Program-made: the position numbers and the translations under genes
Assembly (NCBI RefSeq): GCF_900635955.1
Contig: NZ_LR134201.1
Coordinates: 1,798,001 to 1,862,000 of the forward strand
Length of the DNA: 64,000 nucleotides
DNA from: Cedecea lapagei
GTDB taxonomy: Bacteria; Pseudomonadota; Gammaproteobacteria; Enterobacterales; Enterobacteriaceae
Reading direction: 5' to 3'
Shown: in pieces, positions 34,678 through 43,735 of the stretch
Numbering within the stretch: position 1 is the stretch's first letter
Layout of the letters: each line of letters begins with the position of its first letter
The notes under the pieces: model-generated
Database searches by the model: none
Seen by the model: only the letters and a program-made list of their open reading frames with translations
What the model was told of the DNA's origin: nothing

Positions 34678-35538
34678 TTACAGACCGAGCAGGCCGATAG
34701 CGTAACCGACAATCCCGATAACGAAGAAGCCCATAATGATCCACAGCGCGTTGACTTTTTTGCGCAGCAGCCACATACAGGCGAAGGTCAGCAGCAGCGG
34801 GACCAGGCCCGGCATCAGCTGATCAAGGATTGTCTGCACGGTGGTAACCTTAACCGCGCCGGTCTGGTCGGTGATTTTCGACACCACCAGCGGGATATTA
34901 ACGTGCGTCCACTTGTTGACCAGCGCCCCCATGACAAAGAGGCCGAGAATAGACGCCCCTTCCGTCAGTTTTTGCAGGAAGCCGCCGCCCATATCCTTAA
35001 CGATATCGACGCCTTTGCGGTAGCCGTAGGCCACGCCGTAATAGCGAGTCAGCAGGCGCACCGCGTTGAACAGGATAAAGAACAGCAGTGGGCCAAGCAG
35101 GCTGCCGCTCATGGCAATCCCGGCGCCCAGGGCAGCGAAGACCGGCCGTACGGTACCCCAGAAGATAGGGTCCCCCACGCCTGCCAGCGGTCCCATCAGG
35201 CCCACTTTGATGCCGTTTATCGCACCGTCGTCAATCTCTGCGCCGTTAGCACGCTGCTCTTCCATCGCCAGCGTCACGCCCAGCACCGGAGCGGCAACGT
35301 AAGGGTGGGTGTTAAAGAACTCCAGGTGACGCTTGATCGCCTGGCGGCGGGCGTCATTATTTTCCGGATATAAGCGTTTGATTACCGGAACCATACAGAA
35401 GCAGAAGCCTAAGGCCTGCATACGTTCGAAGTTCCAGGATCCCTGGAACAGGTTAGAACGCAGGAATACGCCACGAATATCACTCTGGGTGATCTTCTTC
35501 TCAGTCGCTAATTTAGTGGAATCAACCATTTCGCTCAC
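34678..35538 (-). CDS. manZ: mannose PTS EIID component
   Basis: 286-aa IID subunit of the mannose/glucose phosphotransferase permease. Conserved VFLRSNLFQGSWNFERMQ at the N-terminus and GLMGPLAGVGDPIFWGTVRP in the middle. Works with ManY (IIC) in the membrane and ManX (IIAB) in the cytoplasm. In E. coli the ManYZ pair is also the entry point for lambda DNA and a receptor for some bacteriocins. It follows manY after 3 bp. Confidence 0.97.
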   Translation of the reverse strand: MSEMVDSTKLATEKKITQSDIRGVFLRSNLFQGSWNFERMQALGFCFCMVPVIKRLYPENNDARRQAIKRHLEFFNTHPYVAAPVLGVTLAMEEQRANGAEIDDGAINGIKVGLMGPLAGVGDPIFWGTVRPVFAALGAGIAMSGSLLGPLLFFILFNAVRLLTRYYGVAYGYRKGVDIVKDMGGGFLQKLTEGASILGLFVMGALVNKWTHVNIPLVVSKITDQTGAVKVTTVQTILDQLMPGLVPLLLTFACMWLLRKKVNALWIIMGFFVIGIVGYAIGLLGL

Positions 35539-35541
35539 CTG

Positions 35542-36342
35542 TTAGTCCAGTTCGTTATCAAGATCGTTAGCGGCAGCAGCCTGGGCCGGAGCGCCTGCGC
35601 TGCGGTTGTATTTAGGGCTCAGCTGGATGTAGAGGATGGCCATGACTGCGCCAATCACGCCCAGTGCCACCAGGTTGAAGTTGGTGAACGCTGCGGTAAC
35701 GAAACCGAGGTAGAAGAACGGCATCAGGTAGCCCGCACGCATCATGTTGATGACCATTGCGTAACCGACAACCACGATCATTCCGCCCGCGATGTTCAGG
35801 CCGCTGGTAACCACCTCAGGAATGGCGTTCAGCATGTTCTGAACTTCACTGGTGCCTACGGAGATGGCGACGATAACCGCTGGAATAGCGATACGCATTG
35901 CCTGCAGGAACAGGGAGGAGACGTGGAGCCAGGAGAGCGCCGTCAGGTTGCCGTTATTGGCGGCCCTGTCCGCGGCGTGCTGGAAGCCCACGGTAATGGT
36001 ACGTACGATAATGGTCAGTACCTGGCCTGCGGCGGCCAGCGGAATTGCCAGCGCGATACCGGCGCCGATGCTTTGATGCCCGGCGATAACCAGAATGGTA
36101 GAGATAATTGAGGCGAGGGCGGCATCGGGCGCAACGGCGGCACCGATGTTCATCCAGCCCAGGGCAATCATTTCCAGCGTACCGCCGATGATGATGCCGG
36201 TTTTCATGTCGCCGAGCACGGCGCCGATTAAGGTACAGGCGATAAGCGGACGGTGAAACTGAAATTCATCGAGCACCGACTCCATACCTGCGATACAGGC
36301 TACGACAAACACCAGCACAATCTGAAGAGTGGTAATCTCCAT
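35542..36342 (-). CDS. manY: mannose PTS EIIC component
   Basis: 266-aa integral membrane IIC subunit of the mannose permease: MEITTLQIVLVFVVACIAG start, several transmembrane helices, and a charged C-terminal tail ending in AANDLDNELD. It forms the sugar channel with ManZ. 63 bp separate it from manX. The C-terminal tail differs most from E. coli. Confidence 0.97.
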   Translation of the reverse strand: MEITTLQIVLVFVVACIAGMESVLDEFQFHRPLIACTLIGAVLGDMKTGIIIGGTLEMIALGWMNIGAAVAPDAALASIISTILVIAGHQSIGAGIALAIPLAAAGQVLTIIVRTITVGFQHAADRAANNGNLTALSWLHVSSLFLQAMRIAIPAVIVAISVGTSEVQNMLNAIPEVVTSGLNIAGGMIVVVGYAMVINMMRAGYLMPFFYLGFVTAAFTNFNLVALGVIGAVMAILYIQLSPKYNRSAGAPAQAAAANDLDNELD

Positions 36343-36405
36343 TGTACTTCTCCTATTGACGATGACTTATGTGTGAAATCTGAGCAGTATTATTAGTGAT
36401 GACAA

Positions 36406-37365
36406 TCATTTAACTTTAGCGATCAGATCCATCATTTTCAGTTTTTGATCGGTAGACACTTTCCGTGCTTCCAGCTCAATACCGCGGTCATTCAGTTTTT
36501 TGAAGGCTTCGATATCTTTATCATCGACGGAAATCGCGTTGTTCACCTGGGTTTTGCCCTGGCGGAACGCCATGCCGCCGATATTAACGGAGGTGATTTT
36601 TACGCCCCCCTCAACGATGCGCTCCACGTCAGTGGGGTTGGTGAACAGCAGCATCACGCGCTCACCGGCATATTTAGGGTTGTTGTAAACGCGGATCATT
36701 TTCGCGACATCCACGACGTGAGCGGTTACGCCCGGCGGTGCAACCTGAGTCAGCAGCGTTTTACGAACCGTATCTGCTGCGACCTCGTCACTGACCACGA
36801 TGATGCGGGTCACGTTGGTTTCTTTCGTCCAGCGGGTGGCTACCTGGCCATGAATTAAACGGTCGTCGATACGTGCAAGACCGATATTCATATAGTCGTT
36901 TGGCCCCATAGGCCTGGCCGGTGCGGCCTTGACGGCAGCGGCGGGGGCCGGTGTGGGTTTTTCTGCGGCTTTGGCCTTGAGCGCTTTCACGCCTTCGCGG
37001 CCGGTTTCTACAGCGTGTGCGACCAGCTCATCGAAGGTGGGGTTGTCGTCTCGCGACATCAGGGTTTCGACCAGCATCGGGATATTGACCCCGGCGACCA
37101 CTTCATAGTGCTCTTTGTCTACAACGATACGACTTGCGGCATTGAATGGACTGCCGCCCCAGGTATCCACGAGGAATAACACGCCCTTGCCGGTGTCCAG
37201 TTTCTCCAGCTGTGCGTTATATTTCTCTATCAGGGTTTCAGCATTTTCACCCGGAACGAAATCTATCCAGCCAACGTTCTCTTGTTCGCCCAATAGCATT
37301 TCGGCGGTTTTCAGCAATTGTTCCGCTGCCCAGCCATGTGTGCCTATGACAATAGCAATAGTCAC
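36406..37365 (-). CDS. manX: mannose PTS EIIAB component
   Basis: 319-aa cytoplasmic phosphotransfer protein. The IIA domain (1-135) starts MTIAIVIGTHGWAAEQLL, with the phosphorylated His in GTHGW. A Pro/Ala hinge follows (KPTPAPAAAVKAAP, about 140-155), then the IIB domain with the phospho-His in IDDRLIHGQVATRW. First gene of manXYZ. E. coli manX is repressed by Mlc and by the sRNA SgrS; a Mlc-type palindrome is visible upstream. Confidence 0.97.
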   Translation of the reverse strand: MTIAIVIGTHGWAAEQLLKTAEMLLGEQENVGWIDFVPGENAETLIEKYNAQLEKLDTGKGVLFLVDTWGGSPFNAASRIVVDKEHYEVVAGVNIPMLVETLMSRDDNPTFDELVAHAVETGREGVKALKAKAAEKPTPAPAAAVKAAPARPMGPNDYMNIGLARIDDRLIHGQVATRWTKETNVTRIIVVSDEVAADTVRKTLLTQVAPPGVTAHVVDVAKMIRVYNNPKYAGERVMLLFTNPTDVERIVEGGVKITSVNIGGMAFRQGKTQVNNAISVDDKDIEAFKKLNDRGIELEARKVSTDQKLKMMDLIAKVK

Positions 37366-37484
37366 TTGCTACCTCCTGTTTTTGTCATTACAACACCCCT
37401 CGAAGGGTGCGGTGATGTATCGGTCTCGTTTTTAGCGAATCGATTCAGATAACGCGCTTAACGATGAAAAAAACGATTTACCAG

Positions 37485-37512
37485 AATTATTTTAGACAGT
37501 GAAAAAATAATT
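37485..37512. promoter_or_regulatory. Mlc-type operator before manX
   Basis: Long inverted repeat AATTATTTT-N10-AAAATAATT, the pattern of Mlc/NagC operators, 120 bp before the manX start. A half-conserved CRP site (TGTGA at 37515-37519) lies next to it. In E. coli manX is controlled by Mlc and CRP. Confidence 0.5.
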
Positions 37513-37616
37513 TATGTGATGAAGCTCCGTAATTTAACTTTGTCACTAATTCAAACAATTACGCTGTAAAATATGCTTAGCGTAAGTTGCAAAAAAATTG
37601 CAAATTCAGGTAAATC

Positions 37617-37645
37617 TTTGCCAAAGCCCGGTTTCCTTTGATAAT
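37617..37645 (+). promoter_or_regulatory. putative promoter before yoaE
   Basis: TTTGCC, 17-bp spacer, GATAAT. It would give a leader of about 190 nt with no ORF conserved, preceding yoaE. Weak -35. Confidence 0.35.
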
Positions 37646-37841
37646 GTTAGCGTCCGATTCACTTTCAGGAGTAGCGGGCAGTAGCCCACCCTATGGACCG
37701 TCACCGACGTCTTTTCACTGCAGGGATGCCTAAATCCCCCCTTCTTAGCGGCGTTTCGCGCCCGCAAATACGAATCACAGGCTGTTTTGCCTCCGTTACT
37801 GACGGAATGCATATTTGCCGCGCCCGGCACGGGAGTCTGAC

Positions 37842-39404
37842 ATGGAACTGTTAATGGACCCGCAAATTTGGGCCGGTTTACTCACGCTTGTGGTGCTGGA
37901 AATCGTACTGGGTATTGATAACCTGGTCTTTATTGCCATTCTTGCGGACAAGCTTCCGCCGAAGCAGCGCGATAAGGCCCGGCTGATCGGCCTGTCGCTG
38001 GCGCTGGTGATGCGCCTGGGGCTGCTGTCGCTGATCTCCTGGCTTGTGACGTTGACGAAACCGCTGTTCAGCATCGCGGATTTCACGTTCTCGGGCCGGG
38101 ATCTGATTATGCTGGTGGGGGGCATCTTCCTGCTGTTTAAAGCCACAACTGAGCTGCACGAGCGCCTTGAAAACCGTCAGCACGACGACGGCCACGGTAA
38201 AGGCTATGCCAGCTTCTGGGTGGTGGTACTGCAGATTGTGGTGCTTGACGCCGTCTTCTCGCTGGATGCGGTGATTACCGCGGTAGGGATGGTGAACCAT
38301 CTTCCGGTGATGATGGCTGCAGTCGTCATCGCTATGGGCGTCATGCTGCTGGCCTCCAGGCCGCTGACCAATTTTGTGAACCAGCATCCGACGGTGGTTG
38401 TGCTCTGCCTGAGCTTCCTGTTGATGATTGGTTTGAGCCTGGTGGCGGAAGGTTTTGGCTTCCATATTCCGAAAGGTTACCTGTACGCGGCCATTGGCTT
38501 CTCGATAATTATCGAACTGTTTAACCAGATCGCGCGTCGTAACTTTATTCGCCATCAGTCGCGTCAGCCGCTGCGTGCCCGTACCGCCGACGCGATTCTG
38601 CGCATGATGAGCGGCAAGCGTCAGGAGCGTACCCAGAACAGGGAAGACAGCAAAACAATGACGCCTATCGAGGCCGAATCTTTTGCAGAAGAAGAGCGCT
38701 ACATGATCAACGGCGTGCTGACGCTGGCGTCCCGTTCACTGCGCAGCATCATGACGCCGCGCGGCGAGATCTCCTGGGTTGATGCGATGAAAAGCGTCTC
38801 GGAGATCCGCGAACAGCTGCTGGAGTCTCCACATAGCCTGTTCCCGGTGTGCCGTGGTGAGCTGGACGAAATTATCGGCGTCGTGCGTGCTAAGGAGCTG
38901 CTGGTGGCGCTGGATGTCGGCGTTGATGTGGCTGCTATTGCTGCTCAGTCGCCGGCGATTGTGGTGCCGGAAACGCTGGATCCTATCAACCTGCTGAGCG
39001 TGCTGCGCCGTGCTCGCGGCAGCTTCGTTATCGTGAACAACGAATTTGGCGTGGTGCAGGGGCTGGTAACGCCGCTGGACGTGCTGGAAGCGATTGCCGG
39101 CGAGTTCCCGGATGCGGACGAAACTCCTGAGATCGTGCGCGACGGCGATGGCTGGCTGGTAAAAGGATCAACGGACCTGCATGCGCTTCAGCAGCGTCTG
39201 GACATTCACCGTCTGATGCACAACGAAGAAGATATAGCTTCTATCGCCGGTCTGGTGATTTCGGTGAACGGCCATATCCCTAAAGTAGGCGAGGTCATCG
39301 AGGTGCCGCCGCTGCGTATTCAGATCGTTGAAGCGAATGATTACCGGGTTGATTTGGTTCGCGTGGAGAAAGAACGCTCTCCACACGAGGATGAAGAAGA
39401 GTAA
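37842..39404 (+). CDS. yoaE: TerC/CBS-domain inner membrane protein YoaE
   Basis: 520 aa. The TerC-family membrane domain (1-240) has the signature VLEIVLGIDNLVFIAILADKLPP and VLDAVFSLDAVITAVGM with conserved acidic residues. A CBS pair follows (about 300-420, MTPRGEISWVDA and FGVVQGLVTPLDVLEAIAGEFPD) and a CorC/HlyC-type C-terminal domain. TerC proteins are linked to metal export, including manganese; the exact substrate is not known. Start ATG 37842 with GGGAGT upstream, E. coli-like MELLMDPQIWAGLL. Confidence 0.93.
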   Translation: MELLMDPQIWAGLLTLVVLEIVLGIDNLVFIAILADKLPPKQRDKARLIGLSLALVMRLGLLSLISWLVTLTKPLFSIADFTFSGRDLIMLVGGIFLLFKATTELHERLENRQHDDGHGKGYASFWVVVLQIVVLDAVFSLDAVITAVGMVNHLPVMMAAVVIAMGVMLLASRPLTNFVNQHPTVVVLCLSFLLMIGLSLVAEGFGFHIPKGYLYAAIGFSIIIELFNQIARRNFIRHQSRQPLRARTADAILRMMSGKRQERTQNREDSKTMTPIEAESFAEEERYMINGVLTLASRSLRSIMTPRGEISWVDAMKSVSEIREQLLESPHSLFPVCRGELDEIIGVVRAKELLVALDVGVDVAAIAAQSPAIVVPETLDPINLLSVLRRARGSFVIVNNEFGVVQGLVTPLDVLEAIAGEFPDADETPEIVRDGDGWLVKGSTDLHALQQRLDIHRLMHNEEDIASIAGLVISVNGHIPKVGEVIEVPPLRIQIVEANDYRVDLVRVEKERSPHEDEEE

Positions 39405-39423
39405 TCCACGCGCTAAATTAGAT

Positions 39424-39454
39424 AAAAAAAACGCCGCATTAGCGGCGTTTTTTT
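39424..39454. terminator. bidirectional terminator between yoaE and sdaA
   Basis: AAAAAA-ACGCCGC-atta-GCGGCGT-TTTTTTT; serves both convergent genes. Confidence 0.92.
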
Positions 39455-39462
39455 ATTACGAG

Positions 39463-40827
39463 TTAATCGCACTGAACCTTAATGGCCAGGCCGCCTCGCG
39501 ACGTTTCGCGATATTTAGCGTTCATGTCTTTGCCCGTTTCGTACATGGTTTCAATAACCTTATCGAGCGAAACGCGTGGCGCGCTGGTACGGCGCATTGC
39601 CATACGGGTGGCGTTAATGGCCTTCACCGAGGCGATAGCATTACGCTCGATACAAGGAACCTGAACCTGCCCGGCAACAGGGTCACAGGTCAGGCCAAGG
39701 TTGTGCTCCATGCCGATTTCAGCTGCGATACAAACCTGCTCAGGAGAGGCCCCCATAATTTCAGCAAGGCCCGCGGCCGCCATCGAACAGGCAACGCCCA
39801 CTTCACCCTGACAGCCCACTTCCGCACCGGAAATAGAGGCGTTCATCTTGTAGAGCACGCCAATGGCACCCGATGCCAGGAAGTAACGAATCCAGGTATC
39901 AGGCGTGACCGGCTCAATAAAGTGGTCGTAGTAGGCCAATACCGCCGGCACAATCCCGCAGGCGCCGTTGGTTGGCGCCGTGACGACGCGGCCACCGGCG
40001 GCATTTTCCTCATTCACCGCCAGGGCAAACATGTTCACCCAGTCAACCACGTTCATCGGGTCGCTGGAGAGTTTGTCGCTGGACACCAGCATGCGGCGCA
40101 GAGCGGAAGCACGGCGAGGCACACGCAGCGGGCCGGGCAGCACGCCTTCCGTATTCATCCCGCGATCGATACAGGCGCGCATCGTCTGCCAGATATTGGC
40201 GAAGTAATCTTCGACTTCCTGACGGCTGTGCAGCGCCAGTTCGTTCTGCATCACCATGCCGGAGACGGAAAGCCCGGTATCTTTACAGTGCTGCAGCATC
40301 TCCTGGGCGGAATGGAACGGGTAAGGTACGGACACTTCGTTTACCGAATCTTTCCCAAAATGTTCCTCGTCAACGATAAAACCGCCGCCGATGGAGTAGT
40401 AGGTTTTGCTGTAGATCTCTTTGTCGCCGTTAAAAGCGTGGATCTGCATGCCGTTTTCGTGCAGCGGCAGGTTGTCGCTACGAAAACGCATGCCGTTATC
40501 CTGCGGGAAATCAACCTCATGGCGGCCCTGAGCGATAAGCAGGCGACCCCGGGTTTCGACATCGCGGATAAAGGCAGGAATAGCGTCGATATCCACGTTA
40601 TCCGGCTGGTTGCCCGCCAGGCCCATGATAATTGCAATATCGGTATGGTGGCCTTTCCCCGTCAGGGAAAGGGAGCCATAGACATCCACCGCAATGCGGG
40701 TGGTGCTGTCCAGCAGCCCTTGTTCGATCAGTGCGTCGACAAATTGTTTCCCGGCCTTCATTGGGCCGACGGTATGGGAGCTTGATGGCCCGATGCCGAC
40801 CTTGAACATGTCGAATATGCTAATCAC
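39463..40827 (-). CDS. sdaA: L-serine dehydratase 1
   Basis: 454-aa iron-sulfur L-serine deaminase giving pyruvate and ammonia. The family start ISIFDMFKVGIGPSSSHTVGPM follows GTG at 40827, which has GAGGAG seven bases upstream; the longer frame to 40866 is not conserved. Cysteines for the 4Fe-4S cluster lie in NGACGIVPA and GCQGEVGVACSMAAA, with a third in LTCDPVAG. Length identical to E. coli SdaA. Confidence 0.97.
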   Translation of the reverse strand: MISIFDMFKVGIGPSSSHTVGPMKAGKQFVDALIEQGLLDSTTRIAVDVYGSLSLTGKGHHTDIAIIMGLAGNQPDNVDIDAIPAFIRDVETRGRLLIAQGRHEVDFPQDNGMRFRSDNLPLHENGMQIHAFNGDKEIYSKTYYSIGGGFIVDEEHFGKDSVNEVSVPYPFHSAQEMLQHCKDTGLSVSGMVMQNELALHSRQEVEDYFANIWQTMRACIDRGMNTEGVLPGPLRVPRRASALRRMLVSSDKLSSDPMNVVDWVNMFALAVNEENAAGGRVVTAPTNGACGIVPAVLAYYDHFIEPVTPDTWIRYFLASGAIGVLYKMNASISGAEVGCQGEVGVACSMAAAGLAEIMGASPEQVCIAAEIGMEHNLGLTCDPVAGQVQVPCIERNAIASVKAINATRMAMRRTSAPRVSLDKVIETMYETGKDMNAKYRETSRGGLAIKVQCD

Positions 40828-41010
40828 TCTAAAACTCCTCTGATAGCACCCTGTTTCATGGAACATGATGCTTTGAAATGGCTAAGCGCTAGTTTAAAAA
40901 TTTATTGCTTCCCCGAGGAAACTATTCACATGAATTAAACTAATGCTTAACCATAAACCACCTAATAGCAGATGATTTATGGCCTTAATGGTTCCTGAAT
41001 ATAGCCATTT

Positions 41011-41607
41011 TTAGCGTTTTAAACTGTCGTCTGGATCGCTATCTACCTGCAAAGAAAGTTCCCGAATAATGCCCGCCGTCATGCCCCAGACAAAATAACG
41101 CTGATACCAGGAGAGCCAGACGCGATGCGCGTTGCCCCGACGATGAATGTCTAAAGGATGGTAGCGTCCGAGACTCAACGCTTCAGCCAGCGGCATCTCA
41201 AAGACCGCCGACACTTCGTCTTCGCTGGCGCGCCAGGGTAAATCTGGCGGAATAATGCCGACAATCGGCGTCACCCGGAACCCGGTCACGCTGTCCACCG
41301 GGGGAAGGGTACCAATCACTTCGACGGATTCCGGCGGAATAGCGATCTCTTCCTGAGCCTCACGGAGCGCCGCGGCAATCAACGAACCGTCGGTATCGTC
41401 CACTGCGCCGCCGGGGAAGGCCACCTGACCCGCATGTTTACGCAACATAATCGAGCGTTGGGTGAGCAAAAGGCCCGGCTGAGGACGGCGCACGATAGGC
41501 ACCAGCACCGCCGCCTGACGCTGGTTGCCGACAGGCCCGCTCTCCGTCGGGCGCAGCAACTGAAAGCGGGTGAGGAAATCATTCAGCGTCAGGGACGAAC
41601 CGGCCAT
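41011..41607 (-). CDS. nudL: Nudix hydrolase NudL
   Basis: 198-aa CoA-pyrophosphatase-like Nudix protein. The Nudix box is GGAVDDTDGSLIAAALREAQ followed by EEIAI, and the upstream motif LLTQRSIMLRKHAGQVAFPG is typical of CoA-diphosphatases. It starts 3 bp after the pabB stop, so it is the second gene of a pabB-nudL unit. Activity of E. coli NudL is poorly defined. Confidence 0.93.
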   Translation of the reverse strand: MAGSSLTLNDFLTRFQLLRPTESGPVGNQRQAAVLVPIVRRPQPGLLLTQRSIMLRKHAGQVAFPGGAVDDTDGSLIAAALREAQEEIAIPPESVEVIGTLPPVDSVTGFRVTPIVGIIPPDLPWRASEDEVSAVFEMPLAEALSLGRYHPLDIHRRGNAHRVWLSWYQRYFVWGMTAGIIRELSLQVDSDPDDSLKR

Positions 41608-41610
41608 GCA

Positions 41611-42978
41611 TTAACTCTCCAGTAGGGGCAAAATACGATTAATTTTATCAAAAGTTTCCTGATATTCCGCCGCTTCGTTGCTGTCGGCGACGATACCGCC
41701 GCCCGCAGAGCAATACAGTTTTCCGCCCTCTGCGGTCAGCGTGCGGATGGTGATGCTCGTATCCATATTTCCGCAGAAACTAATGTAGCCGATGCTGCCA
41801 CACCATGCGTTACGCCTGTGCGGCTCCAGCTCCTCGATAATCTCCATTGCCCGCACCTTAGGCGCGCCGGTGATAGAACCGCCGGGGAAGGTCGCCTGCA
41901 GGAGATCGCAGGCGCTGAGCGCTTCGGGGAGTTCAGCGGTAATGGTGCTGACCAGATGGTGAACCGCCGGGAAAGGCTCAACCACGAACAGCTCCGGCAC
42001 TCTGACGCTGCCGGGCACCGCCACGCGGCCAATGTCGTTACGCAGTAAATCAACAATCATCAGGTTTTCGGCGCGATCTTTGGCGGAGTTTGCCAGCCGA
42101 TTTGCCTGCACGGCATCGGCTTCAGGATCGGCAAGACGCGGCAAGGTTCCCTTAATCGGGCGAGTCTGGATTTGCTTGTTTTCAAGCAGGACAAAGCGTT
42201 CCGGTGAAAGACTCAGAATGCAGCTTTCAGGCAGACGAAGGAAGGCGCTGAAAGGCGCACGGTTGGCCCGGTTTAACTTCTCAAATGCCTGCCATTCATC
42301 ACCTTCATAGCCGGCGCTGAAGCGCTGGGCAAGATTGACCTGGTAGCAGTCCCCGCTTCTCAAATAGGCCTGAATCTGGCGGAATTTCTCGCCGTATGCC
42401 TCGCGCGACATATTGGAGTGCCATTCGCTGGTGAGCCGGAAAGGCGGGGTGGGCTCCTGCGGTTTCAGCGCATTGAGCCAGGCGAGGCGGGCCTCGATAT
42501 CTCCGTAGCAGAGCAGCGTCACGCGCTTAAGCTGATGGTCGGCAACCAGCGCCCAGTCATAAATCCCCACGGCCATGTCGGGCGTGGTTAAATCCTGCTC
42601 CGCCGTAGCGGGCAATTTTTCAAACCATCGGCCTAAATCGTAGCCGAATAACCCCAGCGCACCTCCGCAGAAGGGAAGATCTGAATGCGGTTTAGGTGCA
42701 AGGCCAACGCTGTCCAGCGTCTTTTGCAGCAGCTCAAGCGGGGACTCCACGTGATGCGTCACCTGGCCGTCGCGCTCGATAACCGTTTCCCGCCCACGCG
42801 TGACGAGCGTAGCCAGCGGGTCGGCAACCATAATATCGAAGCGGTTATGGGGATGCTCGGCAAACCCGGAATGGAGAAGCATGGCCCAGGGCTGGCTGGA
42901 AAACGGTTGGAAAGCGCGCTGAACGGCATCAGGGTGCCAGCTGAGTTCGTAAAAATCGGGGGTGGTTATAACATTCAT
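41611..42978 (-). CDS. pabB: aminodeoxychorismate synthase component I
   Basis: 455-aa chorismate-utilising enzyme that with PabA makes 4-amino-4-deoxychorismate for folate. Conserved parts: QTRPIKGTLPR with the active-site lysine PIKGT, FPGGSITGAPKVRAMEIIEELEP and CSAGGGIVADSNEAAEYQET. Start MNVITTPDFYELSWHP (42978) fits the family better than the frame to 43023, which would run under the yoaH leader. Divergent from yoaH. Confidence 0.95.
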   Translation of the reverse strand: MNVITTPDFYELSWHPDAVQRAFQPFSSQPWAMLLHSGFAEHPHNRFDIMVADPLATLVTRGRETVIERDGQVTHHVESPLELLQKTLDSVGLAPKPHSDLPFCGGALGLFGYDLGRWFEKLPATAEQDLTTPDMAVGIYDWALVADHQLKRVTLLCYGDIEARLAWLNALKPQEPTPPFRLTSEWHSNMSREAYGEKFRQIQAYLRSGDCYQVNLAQRFSAGYEGDEWQAFEKLNRANRAPFSAFLRLPESCILSLSPERFVLLENKQIQTRPIKGTLPRLADPEADAVQANRLANSAKDRAENLMIVDLLRNDIGRVAVPGSVRVPELFVVEPFPAVHHLVSTITAELPEALSACDLLQATFPGGSITGAPKVRAMEIIEELEPHRRNAWCGSIGYISFCGNMDTSITIRTLTAEGGKLYCSAGGGIVADSNEAAEYQETFDKINRILPLLES

Positions 42979-43040
42979 CTTGGTGGCATCGTCTGGGGCA
43001 GAGTAAAATAGCGGCTTCAGCACTGTAACAGGAGTTCAAT

Positions 43041-43241
43041 ATGATTTCAGGATTACCGGCACTCAGCCACGAGCAGCAGCAGCAGGCCGTAGAACGGATT
43101 CACGAACTGATGGCCGACGGCATGAGCAGCGGCGAAGCTATCGCCCTGGTGGCCAGCGAGATCCGTGCCTCGCACACCGGTGGTAACGTCGCCGTACGCT
43201 TTGAAGATGAGGACGACGAGGAAGAAGACCCGCAGGGCTAG
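43041..43241 (+). CDS. yoaH: YoaH family small protein (UPF0181)
   Basis: 66 aa. The conserved LPALSHEQQQQAVERIHELMADGMSSGEAIALVA forms two short helices and ends in a very acidic tail (FEDEDDEEEDPQG), slightly longer than E. coli YoaH (59 aa). AGGAGT precedes the ATG. The function is unknown. Confidence 0.9.
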   Translation: MISGLPALSHEQQQQAVERIHELMADGMSSGEAIALVASEIRASHTGGNVAVRFEDEDDEEEDPQG

Positions 43242-43262
43242 CCGGGCCTCGGCGGCTTTGCG

Positions 43263-43607
43263 TTACACGGCGGCGATGATTTTGATTTCCACTTTGTAAC
43301 GCGGGTTCATCAATTTAGCCTGTACGGTGCAGCGTACCGGCGCTTTACCTGCCACAACCCACTCATCCCACGCTTTATTCATCGCCGCAAAATCTTCGCC
43401 GTCCGGCAGGAAAATGGTCGCATCCAGAATATGGGTCTTATCGCTGCCCAGCTCGGCCAGCAGGGTGTCAATTTGCTTAAGGGTATTTGCCGTCTGCTGG
43501 TAGGCATCGGCATCCAGGTTTTCAGGCACGCCGGTGTAGTACACGGTCTGGTTATGGATCACAGCATCAGACCAGCGAGCTTCAGGTTTTATACGCGCAA
43601 TACTCAT
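43263..43607 (-). CDS. yoaB: RidA/YjgF family protein YoaB
   Basis: 114-aa trimeric Rid-family protein; length and sequence match E. coli YoaB. The C-terminal WVVAGKAPVRCTVQAKLMNP carries the conserved Arg and Cys near the cleft that in RidA deaminates reactive enamine/imine intermediates. Whether YoaB does the same is not shown. Divergent from yoaA. Confidence 0.93.
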   Translation of the reverse strand: MSIARIKPEARWSDAVIHNQTVYYTGVPENLDADAYQQTANTLKQIDTLLAELGSDKTHILDATIFLPDGEDFAAMNKAWDEWVVAGKAPVRCTVQAKLMNPRYKVEIKIIAAV

Positions 43608-43711
43608 GACAACTCCTTAACAACAAACGATATGTGCGGCACAGACTGCCACAATCTGATGCCCGCTTCCACCGGCTTGCTGGATAAACCTGGCCGGGGC
43701 TGACATAATCA

Positions 43712-43727
43712 CTGGCAATTTAACCAG
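43712..43727. promoter_or_regulatory. weak LexA-like palindrome before yoaA
   Basis: CTGGCAATTTAACCAG is a CTGG-N8-CCAG palindrome, two bases away from CTGT-N8-ACAG. It lies between yoaB and the yoaA GTG, in the position for repression of yoaA. It may be a degenerate SOS box. Confidence 0.3.
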
Positions 43728-43735
43728 GGGGTAAC

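Noticed and set aside
39328..40785. 485-codon frame antisense to sdaA
   Set aside because: Same kind of shadow; sdaA is conserved along the full length and the antisense product has no recognisable domain.
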